From positions 139,288,982 to 139,352,981 of the forward strand of contig NW_026947484.1 in assembly GCF_034190915.1 (NCBI RefSeq): 64,000 bases of DNA. Reading direction: 5' to 3'. Source of the stretch: Cavia porcellus (taxonomy: Eukaryota; Chordata; Mammalia; Rodentia; Caviidae). Position 1 is the stretch's first letter, and each line of letters opens with the position of its first letter. Positions 1 to 10,720 of this stretch are shown in pieces. The translations under genes were made by a program, and so were the position numbers. The notes under the pieces were generated by a model, which did no database searches, was not told the origin of the DNA, and saw nothing but the letters and a program-made list of their open reading frames with translations.

Positions 1-439
1 TGCTGGCAATTTAGAAATGCCAAAGAGAAACTAAGTGAAAATATGAAAGTTCTTAAGGAAAATAAAAGAATCATATGCTGAATTTGTTAATATTTGTAAG
101 TACATATCTTCTACCTGAGAAATTATGGGGAAAGAAAATGAAATATGTGCCAATTTTACTGCCATGCCTCAAACTGCAAAAGTTATGGCCCACTTCTCAG
201 GTATGTGACATACTTTGTCATTTACTTCCTTTGTTCTATCCTGTAGGCATTGTATTATCTCACATTCTCAAAAGAAGGATATGTACAAGGTATTTTGAGA
301 TAATTCACATTGACATAACTTTCATTTGAGTACAGTACGATAACTTTTATGTTATTACTGTTTGTTTCCTATGATGTGTTATTTATATGTTTAAAATGAC
401 CATAGGGATATATGTGTTATTGTATGGATACGTTTGCTG

Positions 440-780
440 CACATTTTCATATGTAAAGGTCCTGGTCCCAATGTGGTACTACTGGGTGGTACTGCAGATC
501 TTTAGGAGGTGGGCCTTACAGTCTGATTAAGTCACTGTACCACGTGCATGCAAGGAATTGTGGGACACCCCTTCCCCTTTATCTTCTCTTCTCTTGTTTT
601 CTGGGTATGAGCTAAGCAACTTGGTTCCATTCTTTATCATCTGGCATCCACAGAAGCCCAAAGCAATGAGTCTGTCCTGTCTTGGGCAGGAACTTCCAAA
701 ATTGTGAGGCAAAAATTCTTTGTAAGTTAATTTTCTTTTTTTAGGTATTTCGTTATAGGGATGGAAAACTGACAAATACA
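440..780 (+). mobile_element. MaLR-family LTR (MST/MLT or ORR1-like), sense
   Basis: The stretch has the usual MaLR order: GGAGGTGGGCCTTACAG near the 5' side, a GATTAAGTCA segment, a TTGTGAGGCAAAAA-type tail and a final GGTATTTCGTTATAG followed by ACTGACAAATACAG. This matches the 3' end common to MST, MLT1 and ORR1 LTRs. The 5' limit is uncertain. No internal retroviral genes are attached. Confidence 0.65.
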
Positions 781-2200
781 GTATGTATTGGAAAAAACAT
801 GGTACCTGTATGGTCCAAGGAATCCCCTGGGAATCTTGGAATGCACCTCTTGCAGAGAAAGTGGACCTATTGCATTCACCATGTGACACTATACTGTGAT
901 ATTGTATTGTTCTGGCTGTTTTATGTGATAGTTTTGTTTCCTAACACCGCTACTGGTCTACCACTAACCTCAGCAAACCACTGAGTATGCTCTGATGCTC
1001 CTCTGTGTGCTGACTGGACACTGGTGCTCAACCTTATGGTCAATATCTGTAAACAAAGGAACTGAAGACGTTCCTTTAAGCTAATCTCCACTCCATACTT
1101 CATGGTAACATGAAGAGAGCATTTCTTTTTGTTAAAAGTTACTCTTTTTCAGACCTGAACTCAGAGAACTCTTCTGCTATAGCTCCTAAACTATCATGGA
1201 AATCACTATGCCTGTGTTTTTTCATATTGGCCTCATGAAAAGACTCAGTTTTTGTTTCTGTAAAGCAGTAGTCTTTAAAATCAGAATTACATATAAAATT
1301 GCAATCATCAAAGATATAATTATTAACAATCATAAAAAGTAACAGCTTCCAGAAATAGCACTTCTTTACCCACATTTCATTTTAATTCTAATAATCTCAT
1401 ACAGAATAATTAACCCTATTTTACAACTACAATCATCAGAATTTTTACAGAATTTTAAAGTAAGTATTTTCCTTCCTTAGGAAATGCATTATTGGATTAC
1501 TTTTGTTATCTGTTAGACAAAAATATTCTATATTTCCCAGGAAAAATCAAAAAGTCTTCTTAAAATGTTAAGTGGTATCAAGAGTCCAGTATTTAAGTTA
1601 ATATAACAGGTACAAAATCCTTTCATGTGTTATAATCAGAATTAAAAACATGCCTCATGGACTCATGTGAAGTCCCTATTTGTACAGCTAAGCAGCTACG
1701 CTCCTGATCGTTTCCATCATAACTGCCTAAGAGTTTTGGTTCCTTCATTGAAATAAAGATATTGTCATTTTCATAGCACTATCAGATTTACATGCAAAGA
1801 ATTCTAATTCTCGTGATCTTAGCAGAAAGAGGTGAAAATGGAATTCCTGGAGTCCTCGTCCCTCTGCCCTCACTCCAAGCGTTCATATAAGGAGGCTAAG
1901 GTTGTAAGTGCACACTGACTAGGAGGTTTGATCTCCAGAAAGTGAAATGGGGTTAAGGGAAGCAGATGAGGGGAGAGCAGGAAAAAATTAGACAGGGATG
2001 AGATCAGAAGTCCAGGGCAGCACAATGGAGTACAGGGGTATATTTTTGAGGCCCATAAGCAGTAGCGAAATGATGGATTATGGGTCCAGGATCATAGGGA
2101 GTTAATGTATATTCTTTTCAAAAATTTATTCTCAACAGATAGTCTAATACAGGAGTCATTAATTAGTTTCAGGTGGGTCTTTACATTTCAATTAATTAAA
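781..2200. other. Intronic sequence without recognised features
   Basis: I see no known repeat, RNA gene or coding exon. The short open frames are not protein-like. Confidence 0.5.
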
Positions 2201-2203
2201 GTG

Positions 2204-2205
<2 letters not shown>

Positions 2206-2253
<48 letters not shown>

Positions 2254-2400
2254 ACGTTTTTTTAAGACAGGGTCTTGCTATGTGGTTCAGGCTGGTCTTG
2301 AATTTATTATATAGTCTAGGCTGGCTTCAAACTTGGTGGATCCTATTGCCTCAGCATTCCAAGTTATGGGATTATAGGTGTGCATCACTATATCCAGCTA
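2206..2400 (-). repeat. (TA)n microsatellite joined to an antisense B1-like SINE
   Basis: About 32 bases of alternating TA (2206-2237) run into a T tract and then into the reverse complement of a B1-like element. The markers are GACAGGGTCTTGCTATGT, a second GTCTAGGCTGGC copy of the same module, CCTCAGCATTCC and GATTATAGGTGTGCATCA. The repeated CAGGCTGG / TAGGCTGG module suggests an internally duplicated B1 type. Confidence 0.85.
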
Positions 2401-2633
2401 AGAAAGTTAAATAAAAATTTCAGTCAGACAGGAACACTAAAACATTCCAAAGGCTCATTAGCTACATGTGGCTAGTGTTGACAGCATTAGAAAGTACAGA
2501 TGTAAAACATTTCCTTATCATAGCAAATCCTATTGAATAGCATTGTTCTGTAATCCAGATTATGCAGGAAATCAACATTCAAAACTGTTAAAGTTTAACT
2601 GTTACTACAGAAATACATATGGCATAGAGTGAA

Positions 2634-2700
2634 TAGAAATATAGCCTGAAGAAATATAGCCTGATAGAAATATAGTCTGCATAGACTTAAGAAATATATT
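2634..2700 (+). repeat. Short imperfect tandem repeat, AGAAATATAGCCTG unit
   Basis: AGAAATATAGCCTGA occurs at about 2635 and again at about 2650, then as AGAAATATAGTCTGC and AGAAATATATTTGAC. The unit is about 15-20 bases, four partial copies. No function is implied. Confidence 0.6.
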
Positions 2701-2734
2701 TGACATGGTGCTTAAGAGCATAGCCCGAGGGAAC

Positions 2735-2985
2735 ATATATGGCATAGTGCTTGGGAGTAAATTTGTACTCAGATTTCTGGGACTCAAAGCCTGGCTCTAA
2801 CTTTTGCAAGCTACATGACTCTGGGCCCAGTATTAACTATTTTGTGCCTCAGTTTCCTTGTTTGTAGAACTGGGATACTAATAGTGTAAATTTTACAAGG
2901 CTGTTGTCTGGATTAATGTATATGAAGCTTTAACAACATTTTCAAATACATAACATGTGATACTTAAGTGTTAGCTCTTAATGTT
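2735..2985 (+). mobile_element. MIR SINE, sense
   Basis: Diagnostic MIR order: a CATAGTGCTTGGGAG start, CCTGGCTCTAACTTTTGCAAGC, CTACATGACTCTGGGC, GTGCCTCAGTTTCCTTG, then TTGTCTGGATTAATGTATATGAAG. Confidence 0.9.
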
Positions 2986-3190
2986 ACTATTTTCTCATTA
3001 AAACATATATGCATGATTTAGTTCCTATCACTAAGGAATACACAAACTGATTCACAGGTCTGATCCTATCTGTCCCTTGCCCCATAGACCACTGTCTGTT
3101 CCCTGCCCTATGGATCAACCGTTTGTTTTATGAGTTAAAACACTCTTGTTATCCCAAGTGCGTGAGACCAGAGGTGGTCTTTCTTCTTAC

Positions 3191-3276
3191 TTGTAGGATA
3201 GAATGTCAGCAGCCTGGAGTACTGGGTATGTGAGCAGACCCATCATTCCATGATGTTTCTGTTGGGCAGTCTTCAC
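3191..3276 (-). CDS. WARS2: WARS2 coding exon (exon 4 by human numbering)
   Basis: An 86-base exon, phase 0 at its start and phase 2 at its end (last bases TAC AA, then GTAAGA). It translates as [20 protein letters not shown], then QAADILSY, with the next codon split across the junction. The core [14 protein letters not shown] is the strongly conserved TrpRS segment near the tryptophan pocket. The acceptor has a long pyrimidine tract ending CCCCACAG at 3277. The donor is CAA|GTAAGA at 3190. Compared with the human sequence as I recall it, the first dozen residues differ at about six places, and AADILLY has become AADILSY, a leucine-to-serine change in a very conserved stretch. Splice sites and frame are intact, so I call it functional, with a note to check. 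The next exon (GEDQ region) and the KMSKS exon were not found below it. Confidence 0.93.
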
Positions 3277-3494
3277 CTGTGGGGAATGAAGAGGGGAAGA
3301 AATCTGAGTTGGACCTAATTATATTGTTCAATTAAGAAGCTGTAAAGTAAGTCAAGTGTGATCTGAAGCCACCTGTAATAACATATAACCTCAGTTCCTT
3401 TTAGCAACTGTTTTCTGGTAGGCTTGCCTTCATGTTACGTAAGGATAAGGTGACTATTTCACCCCTCTTCATTCATTTATGCATCTATCCATTT

Positions 3495-3578
3495 ATTCAT
3501 TTAGTTATGCTGGGCCCAGGGCCTTGCTCATGCAACACACACATTCTATCACTGAAAGATATCTCTGGTCACTTGCCC
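3495..3578 (-). mobile_element. ID-like tRNA-derived SINE, antisense, degraded
   Basis: GGGCCCAGGGCCTTGCTCATGC followed by TCTATCACTGAAAGATATCTC is the reverse of an ID-type head (GAGATAT..TCAGTGATAGA). No clear tail; the copy is old. Confidence 0.6.
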
Positions 3579-4344
3579 CCTGAAAAGATCCTGAACTGTC
3601 ACTGTTTCGTATTTATTTTATTAAAGACAAAGCAACTTTTTAGTTTCTAAGTCAGACAAAGTCCATATTTCACAGATAAGGTCAGAAATTATTATGAAAA
3701 TGACCTTCAAGAAGTTAACATGACTTAGGATCACCCTTATCACAATGCCTATAAAAAAGGCTAGTTCGTCATTTTTAACAAGTAAAGATTATGCAAGTTC
3801 ATTTGGAGATGAGCAAATGAGCTCTTACCAGATCTACTCCTTGGCATTGGAATCCTGCCCTTAGAGCATCACACTTTATTACTTGTTTAATTGTCTTTGT
3901 AAATAGACTATATCTCTGTCATATAAAATGCTATATCTCTAGCACCTACCATGACAAAAGATTTGCAGAAATTACCACCAGAGTTTGTTATTGAAGTTCT
4001 GACCACAGACGACACCAGCATGTGCTGACACAAGGCTAGGATTTGAAATTCATGTTTCCTACAGATAAGAAATCACTGACTTGTGCAAGGGATTCTCCAG
4101 AAAATCAGCTCATTCACTAGTATTCAGAAGTCCCTTTCAAATCATTTTTAAGGGAGAGCAGTGCCTATTAAATCAACATTCACTTCCTATTATAAAAAGT
4201 TTTTAGCATCAAACTCAGTGGTAGATTATGATGATAAAAAGCTAAAGTTTTGCCTAAACCCAAATATGGTAGAGAATGTTATAAAATGCTGTTTTTAATT
4301 CCTGGCAGGTAATAAATCTGCAGTACTATCAATACTATTTTATT

Positions 4345-4695
4345 TAGTATCTTAGTCTGTCTAGGCTTTTATAACAAAATATCATATCATATACTCAGTG
4401 GCTTATACACAACAGAAATTCATTTCTCATTGTTCTAGAAGCTGGGAATTCCTAGTTGAAGGCAAAGTTAGGGCCTATCAAGGGCCTATTTCCTAGCTCC
4501 TCAACGCTGCTTTCTTTCTGTGTTCTCTCATAATGGAAGAAGAAGAAGAAGAAAAAAAAAAAATCTCTCTGGAGTTTCCTACACTTTTTATGAGAGCTCT
4601 ACTTTCATGATCATCTCTCAAAGGCTCTACCTTTGGAGAGTAGACTTTAACATGTAAATTTTAGGGGGATACAAATATCCAGACCACATCATTTA
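4345..4695 (-). mobile_element. MLT1 LTR (ERVL-MaLR), antisense
   Basis: It begins CTTAGTCTGTCTAGGCTTTTATAACAAAATA and continues with GTGGCTTATACACAACAGAAATTC, TTCTAGAAGCTGGGAATTCC and finally GGGGGATACAAATATCCAGACCACA. That is the complement of a full-length MLT1 LTR. A (GAA)n tract at about 4537-4557 interrupts it. Confidence 0.88.
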
Positions 4696-5390
4696 GGTAT
4701 TGTCACTTCAGAGATCTTTTTCTCTTTTTCTTTTTCCCCGTGCAGCATATGTGAAAGCTTCTGAAGACCAACTTCTGAGAAAAGCACTGGCCCTGAAAAT
4801 ATGCTCAAAGGTGCTTGAAACTGAAATTAGTGTTGACATGGTACCATTAATTTATCTAATTGCAAAAATAAATGGATGTAAAGTACTACAAATTATCTAA
4901 TTTATCTTTCTCAGTTGAACATCTTACAAAAACAGAGCCGTAGTTTTTCTGAGTTTGAAATCTTGCCTACACTAGGTATGTTAAATAAAATATATTTTCT
5001 CTTCTCTCCACAATGAAAATGTTTTTGCCTGATTGCCAGTTATTTCAGTGAGGATGAGAAGCAACTTTGGGGCTCACATTCGGACTTTGGGGTTTGAATT
5101 TTGTAATTTCAATCAAGAAATTATGGCCTAAGTTAAATATAATGTGGTAAGCACAAAATCATCACCAAGTTGATTGCAAGACAGGTAAGAAAATACAGTT
5201 AATAGTATTTGTAAGTTAGAAGGAATGTTGCACTCTTTCATTTTCCACTTAATATCCTGAAGCAGAGAAAGACGCTACACTAGCCATTAGTGGGTAGCAG
5301 GTAGGAAAGTAGACTTAGGATTCCCAGAACCTAACAGAATAATAAAAGGAAAGTAGAAAATGGCTTCCTTTCTGTTGATTAATCACTTAC

Positions 5391-5471
5391 CTTCCACTGG
5401 TGTAAATGTTGTAATCGAGGCAGTCTGACCATGCAGGTAAGGATCCAACTTAATTGTGTGTGTTCAGAAAC
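5391..5471 (-). CDS. WARS2: WARS2 coding exon (exon 3 by human numbering)
   Basis: This 81-base exon is too short to stand out as an open frame. Reverse-complemented, it reads 27 codons in phase 0: [20 protein letters not shown], then QHLHQWK. This matches the WARS2 segment that follows FQQSQ from exon 2, with one difference from the human protein as I remember it (T for S in the WILxC stretch). The acceptor is CTTCTGTAG immediately above 5471. The donor is AAG|GTAAGT immediately below 5391, a near-perfect U1 site. Because the ends are phase 0, it joins directly to the exon at 21749-22006 without breaking the frame. In class I TrpRS this part belongs to the catalytic domain, between the HIGH motif and the conserved AADILLY helix region. 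Confidence 0.96.
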
Positions 5472-5813
5472 CTACAGAAGTAAGATAGAATGTTAACAAA
5501 AAGACCAATAATTTCTTGCATATAAGCCAAACTAAAGAGTAATATGTACAATCTTAAGTGTCTGAGACTATTCCAAGTCAAGGTTATTAAAATAAGGACA
5601 GGTAAAGGAGATTTAGCAGTGCTTCATGATAGAATTTTAGGTAAAGAAACTGTAAAAGATGACTGATATACGCTCCAATTTTGTGTTAAATTCTCTTTAC
5701 AATATACCAGGAAAGGACTGACCAAAGTCTGCTATTACAACACCTTACTGAGGGGGTTTGATTGTGTCCTAAGGCATTCAATGCATCTTTAAAAAGTCAA
5801 GCTTGCTAAGAAA
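5472..5813. other. Intronic sequence without recognised features
   Basis: Immediately upstream of the exon 3 acceptor. I see no known repeat here. Confidence 0.5.
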
Positions 5814-5860
5814 ATGTGTGTGTGTGCACGCGTGTGTGCACATGCGCGTGCACACACACA
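5814..5860. repeat. Strict alternating purine-pyrimidine tract (GT/GC/CA)
   Basis: About 47 bases alternate purine and pyrimidine without a break, including GCACGCGTGTGTGCACATGC and GCGCGTGCACACACACA. The centre is nearly palindromic. Such tracts are the classic Z-DNA-forming sequence type. Confidence 0.9.
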
Positions 5861-7384
5861 GAGCAGATTCTTTTTAATCAGCTTTTAAACATATAAAAAT
5901 AGTAACAATGTCTTACATATAAATGGTGGGATATCACTCACCTTAACAATTGAAGTTTTTAGCTCTAGAGAGATTTGAAAATTAGGAATGAATTTTATCA
6001 TCCCATCACTCCAAAGGGTATTTTTATAATTTCTAGTTCTTTCTCTTCCTCATCCTCTTTTTCTTCTTTCTTCATTTCCTCTTTTAACTTTTTTAAAATA
6101 GAAGAGCTCTAATAGAAAATATAAACTTTTCCCAATTCATTTTTGTTTAAATCAACTTTAGTCAAATAACCAAGCCTGGCAACAACTTGGGTGATTCTTG
6201 GGTCTAAGCCATGGTCTGACTGATGACCTACAATTTCAGTTCTATGCATCCCATTTCTGGGTCTTGGGGACTCCTAGCTCTTCATTAACTGTGGCTTTTT
6301 TGTGTCCATATGATTTCCTTAAAACCAGAGACTGTTGCCAAGTCTGCAAAGTGGCCCCAAATGTTTTCTTTGTGGATTTTGCAAAAGGAATGAAACTGAA
6401 TCAGCACTGGCCTATTACACTGCCATCTGGTGTAAGATAGTTTCTTGTTTTTATTCCCCTGAAGTTATAAGGCGGGAAGAGTTGTTTTTCACATGTTTGA
6501 CAAGGAATCACTTTTAAAGTTTAGCAAGTTGCTAGGCTGAATCTGTCATCTTTCTTCCAAGAGGCATTTGAGCTTCACTGAGGGCAGTAACTCTGACAGC
6601 AATGTCCAAGTAAATTGCTAACTGCTGCTGTAAACAAACAACTATCAGACAAAAACAGTAACCCAGGATGTAAGCAAGAGGATTAGAGTTAGTTTCAATC
6701 ACTGAGAAAAATACATTCCCATAGGAAGTAATCCAACAAACACTACGTTTTGGCATGAAGAAGTATGTAAAGATTTTTTCCCCTCTTTTACAGAGTTGGG
6801 GGAAAGGAATGAAAACAGAAAATAACCATGGATATGTGGAAGAGACAAGATGGTTCCTTCCTTACATCTCTGGTTCAAATGCTTAGCTTTGGTGATAGAC
6901 AAAGAGCTATTACTATGTTTCTGCTAACAAGTATTTTACTGGGAGTGGCCTTTTATTTGGCCATATGGTATGAAACTTACTTAATATTCTGCAGAGATGT
7001 TCCTGCTGTTTCCAAAATAGAGAACATCCAATTAGTTCAAGTTATTTTCATACAGGAAAAATAGGTAAAAGTTTAAAGGCAAATAATTTTTCATAATTCA
7101 TCATTCATGATTATTTAAGAAAAGTAGCATTTCAAAAACTGGTTATCTTTATATTCAAGAAGGCAAAAGCAAAAGTCATAGGTATATAAATATAGTATTT
7201 CCTTATGTTATGAAGTCACAAACAAACATAAGATCTGTTTCATCCACAGAAGAACAAAAGGAGTGGACAGCAACCTGGATCACTAATCATCCACAAACAA
7301 GTCAGCAGTGATTAGCAGAAAAGAACTGAAGGTTTCTGACCCTCTTGGCTGTAACAAGTGCATTCTTCAGTTATACTACATTTT
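5861..7384. other. Intronic sequence without recognised features
   Basis: AT-rich; includes a pyrimidine-rich stretch at about 6030-6090. No exon or known transposon was recognised. Confidence 0.45.
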
Positions 7385-7460
7385 GCCAGTCTCAGTTATT
7401 CCTGTAACAGAGCCTGGCACATTGAATGTGTTCAGTAAATATTTGTTGAATACATTAACT
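7385..7460 (+). mobile_element. MIR or L2 3' end, sense
   Basis: GAGCCTGGCACATTGAATGTG followed by TTCAGTAAATATTTGTTGAATA is the shared terminal text of MIR/L2-class elements. Confidence 0.75.
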
Positions 7461-7619
7461 CTATCAAAGCTCACAGAAAGAAAAAGGCCATTAGATTTGG
7501 CTCCTGACCTCTTGATCCAGGCAAAAGCAATTTCAAATGAGTAACTGAGATGGAATCTAAATTACCATCAGATTAAGAACAAGACTAGAAGATGCAATAC
7601 AAAGACAGATGAGCAAAGA

Positions 7620-7850
7620 ACACAGCAGAGTGGTTAAGAGTTCCGTCTTCAGAGTGAAACTACATGGGATGGAACAGCAGTTTTACTATTTATTAGCTGA
7701 GAGATTGTGAGTCAGTGACTTAAGCTGTCTGTGTCTCAGTTTTGCAATTAGTAAAGTCAGGTTAACAATACTATCCACTTAGTGTTTACAAGCATACTTA
7801 ACACATAGTAAACAGCCAATATTATGCTTATTATTACTGCTGTGTAGGTA
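7620..7850 (+). mobile_element. MIR SINE, sense
   Basis: GAGTGGTTAAGAGTTCCGTCTTCAGAG, ATTAGCTGAGAGATTGTGAGTCAG, CTTAAGCTGTCTGTGTCTCAGTTTT and AACACATAGTAAACAGCCAAT follow the MIR consensus order. Confidence 0.9.
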
Positions 7851-7859
7851 ATTTTTAGA

Positions 7860-8115
7860 AATACTTTTAACTTCCTATTTTGAGATAATTATAGATTCAC
7901 ATGCAGTTGTAAGAAATAATATTTAGAGTCAACATACCTTTTTCCCACTTTCCCCTAGAGTAACATCTTGAATAAATACATGTTAATATCATAGTCAGGG
8001 ATGTTGACTGAATTTGATACAATCCATCTACACTATTTAGATTTCACCAGTTTTACATGTATTCACTATGTGGGGGTACTTAGTTTTATGCAATTTTATC
8101 ATATGTGTAAGACAT
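7860..8115. mobile_element. Probable L1-class fragment
   Basis: TTTTGAGATAATTATAGATTCACATGCAGTTG, then CCCACTTTCCCCTAGAGTAACATC and GATTTCACCAGTTTTACATG, resembles a widespread old L1-class segment. Subfamily and orientation are not certain. Confidence 0.5.
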
Positions 8116-8129
8116 TTATTTTTTAAGAA

Positions 8130-8552
8130 TAAGGCAACTAGTAGGAGCTTGTATATGTTATCTTTCCATTGCTCGAACACAAGAGTTGACACCATTAAAT
8201 TAAACAAGGAAAGCCATATGTAGGTTCAGGGGTTTCCGTTCATGGTCAACTAGCTTCAAGGAGCAAACTATGGTAGAAGAGGATGATGGACAAAAGCTGC
8301 CCAACTCATGCCATCCAGGAAACAGAGAGAAGAGAAACAGTCAGATAAAGATATATTCTCCATGGACATGCCCACAGTGACCTATTTTCTCCAACTAGAC
8401 CTTACCTGCTAATTGCTCATTCAACTATCAACTCATCAATGGATTAATCCAGTGATGAATACAACAATGTCAGGATCTAATCACCTTCTGAAAGCCCCAC
8501 CTCAGAACACACAAGTCTTTTGGGAAGATATTTTGGATCCAAACCATAACAC
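8130..8552 (-). mobile_element. ORR1/MT-type MaLR LTR, antisense
   Basis: Reverse-complemented it starts TGTTATGGTTTGGATCC and contains GGTGGGGCTTTCAGAAGGTG, CACTGGATTAATCCATTGATG, ATAGGTCACTGTGGGCATG, TGTTTCCTGGATGGCATGAG and a TTTCCTTGTTTAATT tail. This is the module order of rodent ORR1/MT LTRs. The 3' LTR limit is approximate. Confidence 0.82.
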
Positions 8553-9200
8553 AGCTAGAGAGTAAAAAGCTTGTTTGTTAAGGCTGGCTAGATCTACTGA
8601 GTAAAAAGTTTGTTAAGGTTGACTAGATCTTTTGCATTATGTACTAAATAGGAAGCGAGCTGCTGAAGATACAGGAAAGAGGAAAATTTGAAGAACAATA
8701 ATCCCAAGTCAAATCCAACTCCAGAACCTTTCAACACTGTTAGTAAGGAGAATGGGTTCTCATCACTGATGTAAGACACAGAGAGAGCACAGCTGCATTG
8801 TGCTTGAGACTCCCTCACACCATTCTTACGCAACCCACCCCAGCAGATTTCATTTCACCACAGCACTAAAACTGTTCAATTATGATCATTTATGCTCACA
8901 GCAGAGGAGAGGCTGTCATCTTCCTTGACATGTTCAGCATCATATGACATAAGTGATTATATCCTTCCACCATGATACATTTTCTTCAGGTGGAACCCCA
9001 GACGCTAAATGACTGTAGTTTTTCTCCCTAGTTTATCAGTTTCTTTTTAGTATCCTACTACTGTTTGTACTTTCTCTTGTCCCTGACTTCATCATATTGC
9101 CAAAACTCAAATTTTAGTGGTTCTTTACTTAGATTCTTTTTTATACATGCTCTTTTCAATTTTGTGTTAACTCATTGCTTTAAATAAAATCCATAAAACA
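8553..9200. other. Intronic sequence without recognised features
   Basis: No exon or confident repeat was seen. A short duplicated phrase occurs at about 8566-8630 (GTAAAAAG..TTTGTTAAGG..TGGCTAGATCT / TGACTAGATCT). Confidence 0.45.
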
Positions 9201-9224
9201 GATGATTTCAGAATTGATACCCCA

Positions 9225-9398
9225 GCCAGGCTTCTCTGATGAACTCCAAACATATGCATTGAACTGTGTATTCAGCATGTATGCGGATATCTACTGGACA
9301 TCTTGAGCTCAACATATCTGCAAACCAAAGATCCTCCATCCCAAAATGTAATAAAGACATATTCTTATTTTTAATGGAGTTTAATTTATAAAGGATTT
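9225..9398 (+). mobile_element. L2 LINE fragment, sense
   Basis: CTCTGATGAACTCCAAACATATGC, GATATCTACTGGACATCTTGAGCTCAACATATC match the L2 text that runs 'second-codon' style as 'tccagactcatat...ctccacttggat...caaacttaacatg'. An LTR follows directly; a further L2 stretch appears from about 10020. Confidence 0.65.
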
Positions 9399-9746
9399 TG
9401 GTAGGGAGCGGCTTCGAATAGCTGCTGCTGCCCTGCCCCTCCTGCCTGAGGGCATTTTGTGTGTCAGCCTACATTTCCCATGATCCTCATGTCCGCCTAC
9501 ATTACCCATAATCCTCTCCTGCTTACGTCATATATCTGGATGTGATGATGACCTATCAGATAACACTCTGTGACCTCTTCCTGCCCTTGGCCCGCCCCCC
9601 ACCCTATATAAGTTGTAGCCATTTTAAAAATAAACGAGACTCGATTGGAATCGCATCCTGTCTCCATCTCTCTTTTCTCTTGCCCTGCCCCCATCCCCGA
9701 CCCCCTCTCCAGGTGAGACCCATAGATTGGTCCACAGGTCAGATCA
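9399..9746 (+). mobile_element. Solo LTR of an ERVK-like endogenous retrovirus, sense
   Basis: The 348-base block begins TGGTAGGGAGCGGC and ends GGTCAGATCA, so it has TG..CA termini. Near-matching 6-base flanks, GGATTT at 9393-9398 and GGTTTT after 9746, fit an ERVK-type target duplication with one change. Inside are two related phrases (CCTACATTTCCCATGATCC and CCTACATTACCCATAATCC), a CCTATATAAG TATA box at 9603-9612, and AATAAA at 9629-9634. It is GC-richer than its surroundings. There is no gag, pol or env next to it, so it is a solo LTR. In WARS2 terms it lies antisense to the gene. Confidence 0.78.
9604..9612 (+). promoter_or_regulatory. TATA box of the solo LTR
   Basis: CTATATAAG lies about 25 bases upstream of the AATAAA-bearing R-like segment, after a GC-rich CCCGCCCCCCACC stretch, as expected of an LTR U3 promoter. 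Activity is unknown. Confidence 0.6.
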
Positions 9747-10019
9747 GGTTTTTATGTTTAGCCATTCTGAATCTTGTTAAAAATCTTTAATGATGAAAGG
9801 AAACAAAAATACAATGAACTGTTTGACTCAGGGCTCTCGTGCTTGACCTATAGCTCTCCTATCTCTGTGGTTGGAAACTCTGTCCTCACTGTAGCTAGGG
9901 AAAAACTTTGTGTCAATCTATGTTTTTCTTTTCTCAAATTCCATATCCAATCTACCTGAAAATACTACTGCCTCAATTAAAAAACACAGTCAGAACCACA
10001 CCACTTTGCACTACTTCTG

Positions 10020-10720
10020 CTACAACTGTGACTTGGATATATCAGTACTTTCCTCTGGCATTCTGTAAAGTTTCCTCAGTGGTCTCCTTGTTCTCCACCT
10101 CCCTATGGTCTACTAAGAGCAGAGCAAGTAAGGTATCGCAGATTATATCACCTCTTTGTTCAAAATCCTTAACTTACTTTTCATTTCCCTAGAGTACAAG
10201 GCCAAGTCCAGTAGTGGCCTATGAAATCAGGCATGAGCATCTCCTCCCATTCAACACTGTTACCTCAGTGACTCAAATTCCACTCTGGAATCTCCTCCTT
10301 TGCTCCTGTTCTCCTGTGTCCTGGCCTCAAGTTCTCTGAAAACACTGATGCATTACCATGTCAGAAGCTTTGAAATGGCTCTTTTCTCTGACAGAATTTT
10401 CTCCTCAAAGGCACTGACCTGGTTAAATTCCTCACCTTACATCTGATCAAATACTACCTTGTCATGGGGGCTTATCTAAACCACACTATTTGAAGTAGCA
10501 ATCTGTTCCCCTTAATTATCCTTAATTTGTCTCCATTTCTCTTATCATCTTCTAATATACTTTATATTTGACTTACTCATTGTGGTTACTTTGTTACTCT
10601 AAAAGAATGTAAGTATTACAGTAGCAAATATTTCAGTTTTGTTTTTTTCATGATATAACACGAATACTTAGCACAATACTTAGAATATAGTGTTCATTAA
10701 ATATTTAAGAAATAAACGCA
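10020..10720 (+). mobile_element. L2 LINE, sense, long 3' portion
   Basis: CAAAATCCTTAACTTACTTTTC, GAGTACAAGGCCAAGTCCAG, CTCCTTTGCTCCTGTTCTCC, CTCACCTTACATCTGATCAAATACTACC, and the closing ACTTAGAATATAGTGTTCATTAAATATTTAAG follow L2 ORF2-to-3'UTR order. It is old, with many indels. Confidence 0.8.

Larger units (their letters stand above)
1..3190 (-). other. WARS2: WARS2 intron 4, 5' part only
   Basis: The intron starts with GTAAGA at 3190 and runs off the window at base 1. I looked on the minus strand for the following exon (the VPVGEDQ-type segment) and did not see it. The stretch holds a MaLR-like LTR, a B1-like SINE and a MIR. Confidence 0.85.
3277..5390 (-). other. WARS2: WARS2 intron 3 (complete, about 2.1 kb)
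   Basis: Bounded by GTAAGT at 5390-5385 and the CCCCACAG acceptor ending at 3277, phase 0. It contains an ID-like SINE and an antisense MLT1 LTR. Apart from these, 3579-4344 and 4696-5390 show no recognisable element. Confidence 0.9.

Noticed and set aside
1..3190. WARS2 exon 5 (GEDQ segment)
   Set aside because: Searched on the minus strand; no matching codons next to splice sites, so it should lie outside the window.
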